From NCBI RefSeq assembly GCF_009600885.1, contig NZ_VCLA01000024.1, positions 60,095 through 124,094 of the forward strand: 64,000 bases of DNA, given 5' to 3'. The stretch's first letter is position 1. Each line of letters starts with the position of its first letter. A program made the translations under genes and the position numbers. The notes under the pieces were generated by a model. The model was given only the letters and a program-made list of their open reading frames with translations, made no database searches and had not been told where the DNA came from. Below, one piece after another: positions 37,190 through 50,055 of the stretch. This DNA comes from Streptomyces jumonjinensis (lineage in GTDB: Bacteria > Actinomycetota > Actinomycetes > Streptomycetales > Streptomycetaceae).

Positions 37190-37752
37190 TTCTCCACAGG
37201 TTCGGGGAGAACACGCCGTCCACAGCCTGGGGACCGCGAAGTTTTCCAGACGGTGTCCACAGGCGACGCGATGCGTTGATCATCTCAGCAGGTCAGGTGC
37301 CTGTGGAATTGTGGCCAACCGCTGTCCACAGGCTGTGGACAGCGGATTCGTCCACAGGGCGTGATCACCGTTGTCCACCGGCGGCCCACAGGCCGGGGAG
37401 GGTTTCCCACAGCTTCTCCACACCGCTGTCCACTGTTCGGCAACATGAACCGCGCTCTCACCGTGTCGAGTGAAAGCCGTCACACCAAGATGCTGGATTG
37501 GGCTGTGGGGAACCTGGGTAAAGCTGGGGACAGGGCTGGGGAAAACTGCCCGCTGCCTGTGCATGGGGTGTGCAGAACTTTTCGGTGTCCACAGACACCC
37601 CCGGTTATCCACCGGTCCCACCCACAGGCACGGTGGATAAAAAACCGGGGTTGACCTGCGAAAACGACGTTATCCACCGTTTCCACAGGCCCTACTACTA
37701 CTCCCACCTAGAGTTACCGGGGAATTCGCTTCGAAGTGGGTCCTGTGCACAA
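37190..37752. other. oriC: Replication origin oriC with about 19 DnaA boxes
   Basis: The non-coding stretch from 36836 to 37899 lies between dnaA and dnaN. Boxes (one mismatch or less from TTGTCCACA or TTATCCACA unless noted) are at 37190, 37216, 37253, 37322, 37334 (reverse), 37348, 37371, 37403 (weak), 37414, 37426 (weak), 37504 (reverse, weak), 37585, 37605, 37632 (reverse), 37670, 37679 (weak) and 37744 (reverse, weak). A weak AATTCCACA-type site lies at about 37302. The dense, loosely matched array is what is known of Streptomyces oriC. An AT-richer stretch with CTA trios at 37692 follows the last strong box. Confidence 0.95.
37670..37703 (+). promoter_or_regulatory. Candidate basal unwinding element: DnaA boxes, GC spacer, DnaA-trios
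   Basis: TTATCCACC (37670-37678) and GTTTCCACA (37679-37687) abut each other. GGCC (37688-37691) follows, then CTACTACTACTC (37692-37703). The CTA steps are the 3'-GAT-5' DnaA-trio motif on the opposite strand. This box-spacer-trio order is the reported strand-opening layout of B. subtilis oriC. Match is by sequence only. Confidence 0.6.
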
Positions 37753-37899
37753 CTCGGCTCCGCGGACCCCGGCAGCCTTGGTCACGACTTGACCGCGACC
37801 CGCGCCGACTGTCAGTGCGGTGCGTCAGACTGGTCCCCGGCGACACAGCCGACGACGAAGGCCAGCAAGGCGAGCCAGCAACAGCAGGAGGCGGTTCCG

Positions 37900-39030
37900 G
37901 TGAAGATCCGGGTTGAGCGCGATGTACTCGCGGAGGCGGTGGCCTGGGTGGCCAGGAGCCTCCCGGCCCGTCCGCCGGCGCCCGTGCTCGCAGGCCTGCT
38001 TCTGAAGGCCGAGGACGGCGCGCTCAGCTTCTCCAGCTTCGACTACGAGGTCTCCGCCAAGGTCTCCGTCGAGGCCGAGGTCGACGAGACCGGCACCGTT
38101 CTCGTCTCCGGCCGGCTGCTGGCGGACATCTGCCGCGCCCTCCCCAACCGCCCGGTGGAGATTTCCACAGACGGTGTACGGGCGACCGTGGTCTGCGGCT
38201 CCTCCCGCTTCACCCTCCACACCCTTCCGGTGGAGGAGTACCCGGCGCTGCCGCAGATGCCGACCGCGACCGGCACCGTGCCCGGCGAGGTCTTCGCCGC
38301 CGCCGCCGCCCAGGTCGCCATCGCGGCGGGCCGCGACGACACCCTCCCCGTCCTCACCGGCGTACGGATCGAGATCGAGGGCGACAGCGTCACCCTGGCC
38401 TCCACCGACCGCTACCGCTTCGCGGTCCGCGAGTTCCTGTGGAAGCCGGAGAACCCGGACGCCTCCGCCGTCGCGCTGGTGCCCGCCAAGACATTGCTGG
38501 ACACCGCCAAGGCCCTGACCAGCGGTGACACCGTCACCCTGGCGCTCTCCGGCTCTGGTGCCGGAGAGGGCCTCATCGGCTTCGAGGGCGCGGGACGGCG
38601 GACCACCACCCGGCTGCTCGAAGGCGATCTGCCGAAGTACCGCACGCTCTTCCCCACCGAGTTCAACTCGGTGGCGGTGATCGAGACCGCGCCGTTCGTC
38701 GAGGCCGTCAAGCGGGTGGCCCTCGTCGCCGAGCGGAACACCCCGGTCCGGCTGAGCTTCGAGCAGGGCGTGCTGATCCTGGAAGCCGGCTCCAGCGACG
38801 ACGCACAGGCTGTGGAGCGCGTCGACGCCCAGCTGGAGGGCGATGACATCTCCATCGCCTTCAACCCCACCTTCCTGCTCGACGGTCTGAGCGCGATCGA
38901 CTCCCCGGTCGCCCAGCTGTCGTTCACCACCTCCACCAAGCCCGCGCTGCTCAGCGGCAAGCCGGGCATGGACGCCGAGGCCGACGAGGCGTACAAGTAC
39001 CTGATCATGCCGGTGCGGCTCTCGGGCTGA
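37900..39030 (+). CDS. dnaN: DNA polymerase III beta sliding clamp
   Basis: 376 residues with three repeated clamp domains (about 1-120, 128-245, 248-376), ending MPVRLSG, a typical clamp terminus. Conserved RVERDVLAEAVAWVARSL at the start. It encircles DNA and tethers PolIII and repair enzymes. GTG at 37900 follows AGGAGG; an upstream frame extension is not coding. First gene after oriC; followed by a strong terminator. Confidence 0.97.
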   Translation: MKIRVERDVLAEAVAWVARSLPARPPAPVLAGLLLKAEDGALSFSSFDYEVSAKVSVEAEVDETGTVLVSGRLLADICRALPNRPVEISTDGVRATVVCGSSRFTLHTLPVEEYPALPQMPTATGTVPGEVFAAAAAQVAIAAGRDDTLPVLTGVRIEIEGDSVTLASTDRYRFAVREFLWKPENPDASAVALVPAKTLLDTAKALTSGDTVTLALSGSGAGEGLIGFEGAGRRTTTRLLEGDLPKYRTLFPTEFNSVAVIETAPFVEAVKRVALVAERNTPVRLSFEQGVLILEAGSSDDAQAVERVDAQLEGDDISIAFNPTFLLDGLSAIDSPVAQLSFTTSTKPALLSGKPGMDAEADEAYKYLIMPVRLSG

Positions 39031-39060
39031 GCCCGCTCCGGGCCGCCGGACCGTGATCGC

Positions 39061-39092
39061 GACGGGCCCGCTCGTACCCGAGCGGGCCCGTC
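39061..39092. terminator. Terminator after dnaN
   Basis: 14-bp perfect stem (39061-39074 with 39079-39092), 4-base loop, between dnaN and gnd. Confidence 0.88.
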
Positions 39093-39167
39093 GGGCTGTA
39101 CGCCGCACTCCGGCGTAGGCTCGGATTCGGTTCATGAATCGGCTTTACGACGCTTAAGGACACTCAG

Positions 39168-40046
39168 ATGGAGCTCGGCCTCGTCGGCCTCGGCAAAATG
39201 GGCGGCAACATGCGCGAGCGCATCCGCCGCGCGGGCCACACCGTCATCGGCTACGACCGGAACCCGGACGTCGCCGATGTCCACAGCCTCAAGGAGCTTG
39301 TGGACAGCCTGGAGGGTCCCCGGGTGGTGTGGGTGATGGTTCCGGCCGGAGCCGCGACCCAGTCCACCATCGATGAGCTGGCCGAGCTGCTCTCCCCCGG
39401 CGACATCGTCGTGGACGGCGGGAACTCGCGCTGGACCGACGACGAGCGGCACGCCGTCGAGCTGGGCATCAAGGGCATCGGCTTCGTGGACTGCGGAGTC
39501 TCCGGCGGCGTCTGGGGCCTGGAGAACGGCTACGCGCTGATGTACGGCGGCACCGCCGAGCATGTCGCCCGGGTGCAGCCGATCTTCGACGCGCTCAAGC
39601 CCGTGGGCGAGTTCGGCTCGGTCCACGCGGGCAAGGTGGGCGCGGGCCACTTCGCCAAGATGGTCCACAACGGCATCGAGTACGCCATGATGCAGGCCTA
39701 CGCCGAGGGCTGGGAGCTGCTGGAGAAGGTCGACTCGGTCACCGATGTGCGCGAGGTCTTCCGCTCCTGGCAGGAGGGCACCGTCATCCGCTCCTGGCTG
39801 CTCGACCTCGCGGTCAACGCCCTGGACGAGGACGAGCACCTGGACAAGCTGCGCGGCTTCGCACAGGACAGCGGCGAGGGCCGGTGGACGGGGGAGGCCG
39901 CCATCGACAACGCCGTACCGCTGCCCGCGATCACCGCTTCGCTCTTCGCCCGCTTCGCCTCCCGTCAGGACGACTCCCCGCAGATGAAGATGATCGCCGC
40001 GCTGCGCAACCAGTTCGGCGGCCACGCGGTGGAGAACAAGAAGTAA
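39168..40046 (+). CDS. gnd: 6-phosphogluconate dehydrogenase, short (NAD-type) form
   Basis: 292 residues, the short Gnd/YqeC class rather than the 470-residue form. N-terminal Rossmann motif [12 protein letters not shown] (4-15), VDGGNSRW and [22 protein letters not shown], and [22 protein letters not shown] holding catalytic Lys and the substrate His/Asn. It makes ribulose 5-phosphate, CO2 and NAD(P)H. AAGGA precedes the ATG. Its place between dnaN and recF is typical of Streptomyces. Confidence 0.93.
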   Translation: MELGLVGLGKMGGNMRERIRRAGHTVIGYDRNPDVADVHSLKELVDSLEGPRVVWVMVPAGAATQSTIDELAELLSPGDIVVDGGNSRWTDDERHAVELGIKGIGFVDCGVSGGVWGLENGYALMYGGTAEHVARVQPIFDALKPVGEFGSVHAGKVGAGHFAKMVHNGIEYAMMQAYAEGWELLEKVDSVTDVREVFRSWQEGTVIRSWLLDLAVNALDEDEHLDKLRGFAQDSGEGRWTGEAAIDNAVPLPAITASLFARFASRQDDSPQMKMIAALRNQFGGHAVENKK

Positions 40047-40075
40047 ACCTTTCAGCCGGAGGTCGGCCCGTACCC

Positions 40076-41209
40076 ATGCATGTCACGCATCTGTCGCTGG
40101 CCGACTTCCGCTCGTACGCCCGGGTCGAGGTGCCGCTCGATCCGGGCGTCACCTCGTTCGTGGGGGCGAACGGGCAGGGCAAGACGAATCTGGTCGAGGC
40201 GGTCGGCTATCTGGCCACTCTCGCCAGCCACCGGGTCTCATCGGATGCGCCGCTGGTACGGGTGGGAGCGCAGCGCGCGGTGATCAGGGCGGCCGTCGCC
40301 CAGGGCGAGCGCTCCCAGCTGGTGGAGCTCGAACTCAACCCGGGGAAGGCGAACCGCGCCCGTATCAATAGATCGTCGCAGGTCAGACCGCGTGACGTGC
40401 TGGGGATCATACGGACGGTGCTCTTCGCCCCGGAGGATCTGGCGCTGGTCAAGGGCGACCCCGGCGACCGCCGGCGTTTTCTGGACGAGCTGGTCACGGC
40501 GCGTTCGCCGCGGATGGCGGGGGTGCGCTCGGACTATGAGCGGGTGCTCAAGCAGCGCAACACTCTGCTGAAGTCGGCGGCGATGGCGCGGCGGCACGGC
40601 GCGGCGAAGTCCGGGGCCGATCTGTCGACGCTGGATGTGTGGGACCAGCATCTGGCGCGGACCGGCGCGGAGCTGCTGGCGCGGCGTCTGGAGCTGATCA
40701 CGGCGCTGCGACCGCTGACCGACAAGGCGTATGAATCACTGGCCCCGGGCGGCGGTCCGATCGGGCTGGACTATCGCTGTTCGGCCGGTGAGGTCGACGG
40801 CGCGCTGGGACGTGAGGAGCTCGGGGCCCTGCTGCTGGAAGCCCTGGGCGAGGCGCGGAAGCAGGAGATCGAACGGGGGGTCACGCTGGTCGGTCCGCAC
40901 CGTGACGAGCTGACGCTGAAGCTGGGAGAGCTGCCCGCGAAGGGGTACGCCAGCCATGGCGAGTCCTGGTCGTACGCGCTGGCGCTGCGGCTGGCCTCGT
41001 ACGACCTGCTGCGGGCGGAGGGCAATGAGCCCGTGCTCGTGCTGGACGACGTCTTCGCGGAGCTGGACGCCCGGCGGCGCGAGCGGCTGGCGGAGCTGGT
41101 GGCGCCGGGCGAGCAGGTCCTGGTGACCGCGGCGGTCGACGACGATGTTCCCGGGGTGCTGGCCGGGGCGCGGTACAAGGTGTCCGGAGGAGAGGTGGCA
41201 CGGGTATGA
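40076..41209 (+). CDS. recF: DNA replication and repair protein RecF
   Basis: 377 residues. SMC/ABC-like ATPase with Walker [10 protein letters not shown] (about 32-40), the Q-loop region and signature LSRGE-equivalent in the C-half ([12 protein letters not shown], with [12 protein letters not shown] as Walker B and D-loop). It loads RecA at gaps with RecOR. ATG at 40076 follows GGAGG at a somewhat long distance. It overlaps the DciA-like gene by 4 bases. Confidence 0.96.
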   Translation: MHVTHLSLADFRSYARVEVPLDPGVTSFVGANGQGKTNLVEAVGYLATLASHRVSSDAPLVRVGAQRAVIRAAVAQGERSQLVELELNPGKANRARINRSSQVRPRDVLGIIRTVLFAPEDLALVKGDPGDRRRFLDELVTARSPRMAGVRSDYERVLKQRNTLLKSAAMARRHGAAKSGADLSTLDVWDQHLARTGAELLARRLELITALRPLTDKAYESLAPGGGPIGLDYRCSAGEVDGALGREELGALLLEALGEARKQEIERGVTLVGPHRDELTLKLGELPAKGYASHGESWSYALALRLASYDLLRAEGNEPVLVLDDVFAELDARRRERLAELVAPGEQVLVTAAVDDDVPGVLAGARYKVSGGEVARV

Positions 41210-41889
41210 ACGAGCCTCTCGGCCCTGGTGTGGGCCGTTCCGGTACGAGCCGTTCCGGTACGAGCCGTTCCGGTGCGAACCGTGCGAGTGCGAGCGGTCC
41301 GGGGGCGGACGGCCCCGGCGCGGGCGCCCTGCCCGGCACCGGTCCGGCCGCCGACGCCGCCCCCGCAGCCGGTGCCGTTCCGGAGCCCTCGGGGGTCGAT
41401 CTGGCCCGGGTCGCGCTGCGCGCGGCCAAGGAGCAGGCTCGTGCCCGTGGCGCGGCGGCTCAGGAGAAGAAGCAGGCCAGGCGGGGTGGAGGACTTCGCT
41501 CCGGGGCCCGTGCGGATGGCCGGGACCCCCTGGCGCTCGGGGCCGCGATCAACCGGCTGATCACCGAGCGGGGCTGGGAGACCCCGGCCGCGGTGGGCGG
41601 GGTGATGGGCCGCTGGCCGCAGATCGTGGGCGACGATCTGGCCAAGCACTGTGTGCCGCTGAGGTACGACGAGGATCCCGAGGAGCGGGTGCTCACCGTG
41701 CAGTGCGATTCGACGGCGTGGGCGACGCAGCTGCGGCTGCTGGCGCCGAGGCTGGTGGCGCGGCTGAACGAGGACCTGGGCCAGGGGACGGTCAGGCTGA
41801 TCCGGGTGCTGGGTCCGGGCGGGCCCCGGAGGGGATACGGACCGCTGCGGGCGCCGGGGAGCGTGGGCCCGGGGGACACCTACGGATGA
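41206..41889 (+). CDS. dciA: DciA-like protein (DUF721), probable DnaB operator
   Basis: 227 residues. A disordered Gly/Ala/Ser-rich N-half (about 1-95, with the GTSRS repeats) precedes the DUF721/DciA domain (about 105-205, [34 protein letters not shown] and [24 protein letters not shown]). DciA is the ancestral factor needed for DnaB action in bacteria lacking DnaC; mycobacterial DciA interacts with DnaB. It overlaps recF, and gyrB follows after a 503-base gap. dnaB is 40 kb away in the same window. Confidence 0.92.
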   Translation: MNEPLGPGVGRSGTSRSGTSRSGANRASASGPGADGPGAGALPGTGPAADAAPAAGAVPEPSGVDLARVALRAAKEQARARGAAAQEKKQARRGGGLRSGARADGRDPLALGAAINRLITERGWETPAAVGGVMGRWPQIVGDDLAKHCVPLRYDEDPEERVLTVQCDSTAWATQLRLLAPRLVARLNEDLGQGTVRLIRVLGPGGPRRGYGPLRAPGSVGPGDTYG

Positions 41890-44432
<2,543 letters not shown>

Positions 44433-44473
44433 GTCGGCCTCAGCTGACCGCACGAAAGGACTGAAGACCAGCA

Positions 44474-47083
44474 ATGGCCGACGAGACACCCACCCCTGCC
44501 ACCACCGACGAAGAGCCCCAGGCGCGGATCGAGCCCGTCGGGCTCGAAACCGAGATGCAGCGCTCGTATCTCGACTACGCGATGTCCGTCATCGTCTCGC
44601 GCGCGCTGCCCGATGTACGGGACGGTCTCAAGCCCGTACACCGGCGTGTGCTGTACGCGATGTACGACGGCGGATACCGCCCCGAGAAGGGCTTCTACAA
44701 GTGCGCCCGCGTCGTCGGCGACGTCATGGGCACCTACCACCCGCACGGCGACACCTCGATCTACGACGCCCTGGTGCGGCTGGCCCAGCCGTGGTCCATG
44801 CGGCTGCCGCTGGTCGACTCCAACGGAAACTTCGGCTCCCCGGGCAATGACCCGGCCGCCGCCATGCGCTACACCGAGTGCAAGATGGCGCCGCTCTCCA
44901 TGGAGATGCTCCGGGACATCGACGAGGAGACCGTCGACTTCCAGGACAACTACGACGGCCGTAACCAGGAGCCGACCGTCCTCCCGGCGCGCTTCCCGAA
45001 CCTGCTGGTCAACGGCTCGGCGGGCATCGCGGTCGGTATGGCGACCAATATCCCGCCGCACAATCTGCGCGAGGTCGCGTCCGGCGCCCAGTGGGCGCTG
45101 GAGCACCCCGAGGCCACCCATGAGGAGCTGCTCGACGCGCTGATCGAGCGGATCAAGGGCCCGGACTTCCCGACCGGCGCGCTCGTCGTGGGCCGCAAGG
45201 GCATCGAAGAGGCGTACCGCACCGGCCGCGGCTCCATCACCATGCGCGCGGTCGTCGAGGTCGAGGAGATCCAGAACCGCCAGTGCCTGGTGGTCACGGA
45301 GCTTCCCTACCAGGTCAACCCGGACAACCTCGCGCAGAAGATCGCCGACCTGGTGAAGGACGGCAAGATCGGCGGCATCGCGGACGTACGCGATGAGACG
45401 TCCTCCCGTACCGGACAGCGACTGGTCATCGTCCTCAAGCGGGACGCCGTCGCCAAGGTCGTGCTGAACAACCTCTACAAGCACACCGACCTCCAGACCA
45501 ACTTCGGCGCGAACATGCTGGCGCTGGTCGACGGGGTGCCGCGCACGCTGTCGCTGGACGCCTTCATCCGCCACTGGGTGCACCACCAGATCGAGGTCAT
45601 CGTCCGGCGTACCCGCTTCCGGCTGCGCAAGGCCGAGGAGCGGGCGCACATCCTGCGCGGACTGCTCAAGGCGCTGGACTCCATCGACGAGGTCATCGCG
45701 CTGATCCGGCGCAGTGACACGGTCGAGATCGCCCGTACGGGCCTGATGGGTCTGCTGGAGATCGACGAGATCCAGGCGAACGCCATCCTGGAGATGCAGC
45801 TGCGCCGGCTGGCCGCCCTGGAGCGCCAGAAGATCGTCGCGGAGCACGACGAGCTCCAGGCGAAGATCAACGAGTACAACGCGATCCTCGCGTCGCCCGA
45901 GAAGCAGCGCGGGATCGTCAGCGACGAGCTGGCCGTCCTGGTGGAGAAGTTCGGCGACGACCGGCGCTCCCAGCTGGTGCCCTTCGACGGCGACATGTCC
46001 ATGGAGGACCTGATCGCCGAGGAGGACATCGTCGTCACCATCACGCGTGGCGGCTATGTGAAGCGCACGAAGACGGACGACTACCGTTCGCAGAAGCGCG
46101 GCGGCAAGGGCGTCCGGGGCACGAAGCTCAAGGAAGACGACATCGTCGACCACTTCTTCGTCTCCACCACCCACCACTGGCTGCTCTTCTTCACCAACAA
46201 GGGCCGGGTCTACCGCGCCAAGGCGTATGAGCTGCCGGACGCCGGACGGGACGCCCGCGGCCAGCACGTGGCCAATCTGCTGGCCTTCCAGCCGGACGAG
46301 CAGATCGCCGAGATCCTCGCCGTCCGCGACTACGAGGCCGCGCCCTATCTGGTGCTCGCCACCAAGGGCGGCCTGGTCAAGAAGACCCCCCTGAAGGACT
46401 ACGACTCGCCGCGATCGGGTGGCGTCATCGCGATCAACCTCCGGGAGACGGAGGCCGGCGGCGATGACGAGCTGATCGGCGCCGAGCTGGTCTCGGCCGA
46501 GGACGATCTGCTGCTCATCAGCAAGAAGGCCCAGTCGATCCGGTTCACCGCCACGGACGACGCCCTTCGTCCGATGGGACGCGCGACATCCGGCGTCAAG
46601 GGGATGAGTTTCCGCGAAGGGGACGAGCTCCTGTCGATGAATGTCGTCCGGCCGGGTACGTTCGTCTTCACCGCTACAGATGGCGGGTACGCAAAGCGAA
46701 CCGCGGTGGACGAATATCGCGTCCAAGGTCGTGGTGGCCTCGGAATCAAGGCCGCCAAGATCGTGGAGGACCGTGGATCGCTCGTCGGCGCGCTCGTGGT
46801 CGAGCAGACGGACGAGATTCTGGCCATCACCCTCGGCGGCGGTGTGATTCGTACGCGAGTCAACGAAGTCAGGGAGACGGGCCGTGACACCATGGGCGTC
46901 CAGCTGATCAATCTGGGCAAGCGCGATGCCGTCGTCGGCATCGCACGGAACGCCGAGGCAGGGCGTGAGGCCGAAGAGGTCGACGGGGCCGATGAGGCTG
47001 CTGGGACCGACGAGGCCGACACCGGTCTGGCCGAAGCGGCAGTCGAGGGCACGGAGTCCTCGGCCGGGGAGCACGAGGAGTAG
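44474..47083 (+). CDS. gyrA: DNA gyrase subunit A
   Basis: 869 residues. The breakage-reunion domain has the active-site AAMRYTE Tyr and the quinolone region [13 protein letters not shown]; the position equal to E. coli Ser83 is Thr, followed by Ser. The C-terminal beta-pinwheel carries the GyrA box [10 protein letters not shown]. An acidic, Ala/Glu-rich tail follows. It overlaps no gene and is followed by the DUF3566 gene 4 bases on. Confidence 0.98.
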   Translation: MADETPTPATTDEEPQARIEPVGLETEMQRSYLDYAMSVIVSRALPDVRDGLKPVHRRVLYAMYDGGYRPEKGFYKCARVVGDVMGTYHPHGDTSIYDALVRLAQPWSMRLPLVDSNGNFGSPGNDPAAAMRYTECKMAPLSMEMLRDIDEETVDFQDNYDGRNQEPTVLPARFPNLLVNGSAGIAVGMATNIPPHNLREVASGAQWALEHPEATHEELLDALIERIKGPDFPTGALVVGRKGIEEAYRTGRGSITMRAVVEVEEIQNRQCLVVTELPYQVNPDNLAQKIADLVKDGKIGGIADVRDETSSRTGQRLVIVLKRDAVAKVVLNNLYKHTDLQTNFGANMLALVDGVPRTLSLDAFIRHWVHHQIEVIVRRTRFRLRKAEERAHILRGLLKALDSIDEVIALIRRSDTVEIARTGLMGLLEIDEIQANAILEMQLRRLAALERQKIVAEHDELQAKINEYNAILASPEKQRGIVSDELAVLVEKFGDDRRSQLVPFDGDMSMEDLIAEEDIVVTITRGGYVKRTKTDDYRSQKRGGKGVRGTKLKEDDIVDHFFVSTTHHWLLFFTNKGRVYRAKAYELPDAGRDARGQHVANLLAFQPDEQIAEILAVRDYEAAPYLVLATKGGLVKKTPLKDYDSPRSGGVIAINLRETEAGGDDELIGAELVSAEDDLLLISKKAQSIRFTATDDALRPMGRATSGVKGMSFREGDELLSMNVVRPGTFVFTATDGGYAKRTAVDEYRVQGRGGLGIKAAKIVEDRGSLVGALVVEQTDEILAITLGGGVIRTRVNEVRETGRDTMGVQLINLGKRDAVVGIARNAEAGREAEEVDGADEAAGTDEADTGLAEAAVEGTESSAGEHEE

Positions 47084-47087
47084 AAGC

Positions 47088-47732
47088 GTGAGTGGAGCCA
47101 CGGGCGCCGGTTCGGCCGCAGGAGCGGCCAAAGCTGCTGGAAAGAGCGGTGCCCGTGGCTCTGCCGCGGACTCCCAGGGGGGTACGGTGACGGAGACCAG
47201 GGGGCCCAAGCCTCCGTACGAGATGTTCGGCGGTGACCGGCCGGGCGGCAAGCAGACCGCGCAGCCCTACCGCCCGCCGCAGGCCTACCCGTCGCCTCAG
47301 GGCGACGAGGACGCCGAGCCGGGCGCCCGGCTGCCGCGGACCGGCGCACGCACGACCCCGCGCACCCGCAAGGCACGGCTGCGGGTGGCCAAGGCCGACC
47401 CGTGGTCGGTGATGAAGGTCAGTTTCCTGCTGTCGATCGCGCTGGGCATCTGCACGGTGATCGCCGCCGCGGTGCTGTGGATGGTCATGGACGCCATGGG
47501 CGTCTTCTCCACGGTCGGCGGGACGATCAGCGAGGCCACCGGCTCGACGGAGAGCAATGGATTCGATCTCCAGTCGTTCCTGTCGCTGCCGCGGGTGCTG
47601 ATCTTCACCTCGGTCGTCGCGGTCATCGATGTGGTCCTCGCCACGGCGCTGGCCACGCTCGGAGCCTTCATCTACAACCTCTCCGCCGGTTTCGTGGGCG
47701 GGGTCGAGCTGACGCTGGCGGAGGACGAGTAA
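47088..47732 (+). CDS. DUF3566 membrane protein
   Basis: 214 residues. A disordered Gly/Ala/Pro-rich cytoplasmic N-tail (about 1-100) precedes two transmembrane helices (about 108-135 and 163-195) of the DUF3566 family. GTG at 47088 follows GAGGAG. It is found directly after gyrA in Streptomyces and mycobacteria (Rv0007 class). Its function is not established; conservation beside gyrase and cell-division genes suggests a role at the cell pole or division site. Confidence 0.88.
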   Translation: MSGATGAGSAAGAAKAAGKSGARGSAADSQGGTVTETRGPKPPYEMFGGDRPGGKQTAQPYRPPQAYPSPQGDEDAEPGARLPRTGARTTPRTRKARLRVAKADPWSVMKVSFLLSIALGICTVIAAAVLWMVMDAMGVFSTVGGTISEATGSTESNGFDLQSFLSLPRVLIFTSVVAVIDVVLATALATLGAFIYNLSAGFVGGVELTLAEDE

Positions 47733-47815
47733 CCCGTCCGCCGGCCCCCGGGGAACGGATTTGGGAGCTGCGCCCCACGTGCGCTAATCTTCAGAGGTCA
47801 GCGCACGAGCGCGGC

Positions 47816-47892
47816 GGGGCTATAGCTCAGTTGGTTAGAGCGCATCCCTGATAAGGATGAGGCCACAGGTTCAAATCCTGTTAGCCCCACCA
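47816..47892 (+). tRNA. tRNA-Ile (GAT)
   Basis: 77 nt, cloverleaf complete: acceptor GGGGCTA with TAGCCCC, D-arm GCTC/GAGC, anticodon loop CTGATAA with anticodon GAT, T-loop TTCAAAT, and an encoded CCA. A terminator follows. Position after gyrA is standard in Streptomyces. Confidence 0.98.
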
Positions 47893-47900
47893 GCACAAAG

Positions 47901-47930
47901 ACCCCCAGGCTGTTAAGCCCGGGGGTTTTT
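47901..47930 (+). terminator. Rho-independent terminator after tRNA-Ile
   Basis: Stem ACCCCC-GGCT with AGCC-GGGGGT (one A/G mismatch), 4-base loop, and a TTTTT tail ending at 47930. Confidence 0.88.
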
Positions 47931-48013
47931 GACGTCTACGGCTGACATCAGCCGATAAGCGGGTCCTCCCATAGCTCCGCGAGCATGGAGACGGCCTCCC
48001 GTACGCCGTCGCC

Positions 48014-49207
48014 TCAGGTCGCGTTCAGCGCCACCGTCGGGTGGACACGGGAGGCGCGGATGGCCGGATAGAGGCCCGCGATCACGCCGATCAGGAGGGT
48101 GGCGGCCAGGCCGCCCGCCAGGGACCAGGGCGGGACCACCGGCGTCCACCCCTGGACGCGTGCGAAGCCGTAGGTCGCCGCCGCGCCCAGCAGTGCGCCC
48201 GTCGCCCCGCCCAGTGCCGACAGCAGCAGCGACTCGGTCAGGAACTGGAGCCGGATCGCGCTGCGGGTCGCGCCCAGTGAGCGGCGCAGGCCGATCTCCT
48301 GGCGGCGTTCCAGGACGGAGATGACCATGGTGTTGGCGACGCCCACACCGCCGACCAGGAGGGCCACCGCGCCCAGGCCGAGCATCAGGGCCGTCAGGCC
48401 CTCGTCGGTGGCGGCTTTGGCGGCCAGTGCGTCCGAGGGGCGGGAGACCCTGACGCTCGCCTCGTTGCCGGGGCTGATGGTGCGGGCCAGGATCGCCCGT
48501 ACATCCTCCACCGAGGCGTCCGTGGAGCGCTCGAAGACGGTGGTGGGGTGGCCGTCGAAGCCGAAGTAGCGCTCGGCGGCGGGGAATCCGACCAGGGCGA
48601 CCCGGTCCAGGGTGGGGGCCAGTTCGATCGGTCGGAGGATGCCGACGACGACCACGCGGGTGTCGTTCATCATGATCGTCTCGCCGGTGCGGGCGATGCC
48701 GAGGCGGTCCGCCGCCACCGCGCCGAGGACCGTCGCCGGGAGGCGTTCGCCGGCCCGGTCCAGCCAGGCGCCCTTCGCGACCTCGCCGCCGAGTGTGGAG
48801 AGCAGATCGGTGCGGGCCGCCTGGGCGCTGACGCCGGCGGTGCGCTCCTCGGGGACCAGGTCGCTGCGGCGGATGCGGGCGTCGATGTCGGCGGTGGCCG
48901 TGGCGTGCTGCACCGGGCCGATGCGCTCGACCATCGCGACCGCGTTCTCGGGGAGCTTGACCGGCTTCCCCAGGGGGTCCTCGCCCACCTCGGCGGTGAG
49001 GAGATTGGTGCCGAGGCGGTCGAGCCGGGCCATCAGGTCCGCGCGGCTCGACTCGGACAGGCCGACGACCGCGACCATGGTCGCGATCCCGATGGCGATG
49101 CCGAGCGCCGAGAGCACCACGCGCGCGCGGCGTGCCCGGAGGCCGACCGCGCCGACGCGGAGGACGTCGCGGGGGGAGAGCCGGGAGGGCTTGAGGTCGT
49201 TCCTCAT
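48014..49207 (-). CDS. MacB-like ABC transporter permease
   Basis: 397 residues with the MacB/FtsX topology: one N-terminal helix (about 25-48), a large external domain (about 60-265), and three C-terminal helices (about 275-300, 320-345, 355-385). The KRRQEIGLRRSLGATRSAIRLQFL motif is the coupling helix (here LERRQEIGLRRSLGATRSAI). It works with the ATPase upstream and the adaptor gene. Overlaps the ATPase gene by 4 bases. Confidence 0.9.
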   Translation of the reverse strand: MRNDLKPSRLSPRDVLRVGAVGLRARRARVVLSALGIAIGIATMVAVVGLSESSRADLMARLDRLGTNLLTAEVGEDPLGKPVKLPENAVAMVERIGPVQHATATADIDARIRRSDLVPEERTAGVSAQAARTDLLSTLGGEVAKGAWLDRAGERLPATVLGAVAADRLGIARTGETIMMNDTRVVVVGILRPIELAPTLDRVALVGFPAAERYFGFDGHPTTVFERSTDASVEDVRAILARTISPGNEASVRVSRPSDALAAKAATDEGLTALMLGLGAVALLVGGVGVANTMVISVLERRQEIGLRRSLGATRSAIRLQFLTESLLLSALGGATGALLGAAATYGFARVQGWTPVVPPWSLAGGLAATLLIGVIAGLYPAIRASRVHPTVALNAT

Positions 49208-50055
49208 GAACCGGCCTCTTCCGTACGGGAGGCGGAGCGCGTGCCGGGGCGCGCGCCGGAAGGCGTGTCGGAGCGCGTGCCGGAACGTGTGCCGGAACGC
49301 GAGTCCGAGACGATCTCGCCGTCCTTGAAACGGACCCGGCGCGGCAGCGAGTCCGCGATCCCGTTGTCGTGGGTGATCACACAGATGGTGGTGCCGGACG
49401 CGTTCAGCTCGTGCAGCAGCGCCATGACGATCTCGCCGGACGCGGTGTCCAGCGCCCCGGTCGGTTCGTCCGCCAGCAGCAGCCGGGGGTCTCCCACCAG
49501 GGCGCGGGCGATGGCCACGCGCTGCTTCTCGCCGCCGGACAGCTCGTTCGGCGTATGCGAGCGGCGGTGGTCGAGCCGTACCTTGGCGAGGGCCTCGCGC
49601 GCTCGCGTACGCCGTTCCCGCAGCGGTACGCCCGCGTACAGCAGTCCGTCGGCGACGTTGTCCACCGCGTCGCGGCCCGCCGCCAGGTGGAAATGCTGGA
49701 ACACGAAGCCGATGTGGCGGGCGCGCAGTGCGGAGAGCCGGGAGTCGGAGAGCTCGGACACGTCGTATCCGGCGACCCGGACGGTGCCCGTGGTGGGCTT
49801 GTCGAGGGTGCCCATGATGTTGAGCATCGTGGACTTGCCGGAGCCGGACGGGCCGACGACGGCGACCAGTTCGCCCTCCTCGACGGTGAGATTCACGCCG
49901 CGCAGGGCGTGGACGCCGCCGGGGTACGACTTGGCGGCGTCCCGCAGTTCGATCACCGGGGGCGGCCTCGTGCCGGCGGCATCCCTCGGTTCGGTCACCG
50001 GAGCCGGCGCAGTGCCGGCGGCGTTCCGCGGTTCGATCACCGGGTCCCGCCTCAT
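49204..50055 (-). CDS. MacB/LolD-like ABC transporter ATPase
   Basis: 283 residues. Walker A GPSGSGKST, Q-loop FVFQHF, signature LSGGEKQRVAIARAL and Walker B LLLADEPTGALD. The N-terminus has two and a half tandem copies of a PVIEPRNAAGT-like unit (42 bp each), the last being the usual VIELRDAAKSY start of the ABC fold. A Ser/Thr/Arg-rich repeat (SGTRSGTRS) forms the tail. It powers a mechanotransmission-type permease. Start ATG at 50055 overlaps the adaptor stop. Confidence 0.9.
   Translation of the reverse strand: MRRDPVIEPRNAAGTAPAPVTEPRDAAGTRPPPVIELRDAAKSYPGGVHALRGVNLTVEEGELVAVVGPSGSGKSTMLNIMGTLDKPTTGTVRVAGYDVSELSDSRLSALRARHIGFVFQHFHLAAGRDAVDNVADGLLYAGVPLRERRTRAREALAKVRLDHRRSHTPNELSGGEKQRVAIARALVGDPRLLLADEPTGALDTASGEIVMALLHELNASGTTICVITHDNGIADSLPRRVRFKDGEIVSDSRSGTRSGTRSDTPSGARPGTRSASRTEEAGS
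49947..50050. repeat. 42-bp tandem repeat at the ABC ATPase N-terminus
   Basis: Units 49947-49988 and 49989-50030 are near-identical, and a partial third unit ends at 50050. Each encodes a copy of the first strand of the ABC domain. Confidence 0.85.
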
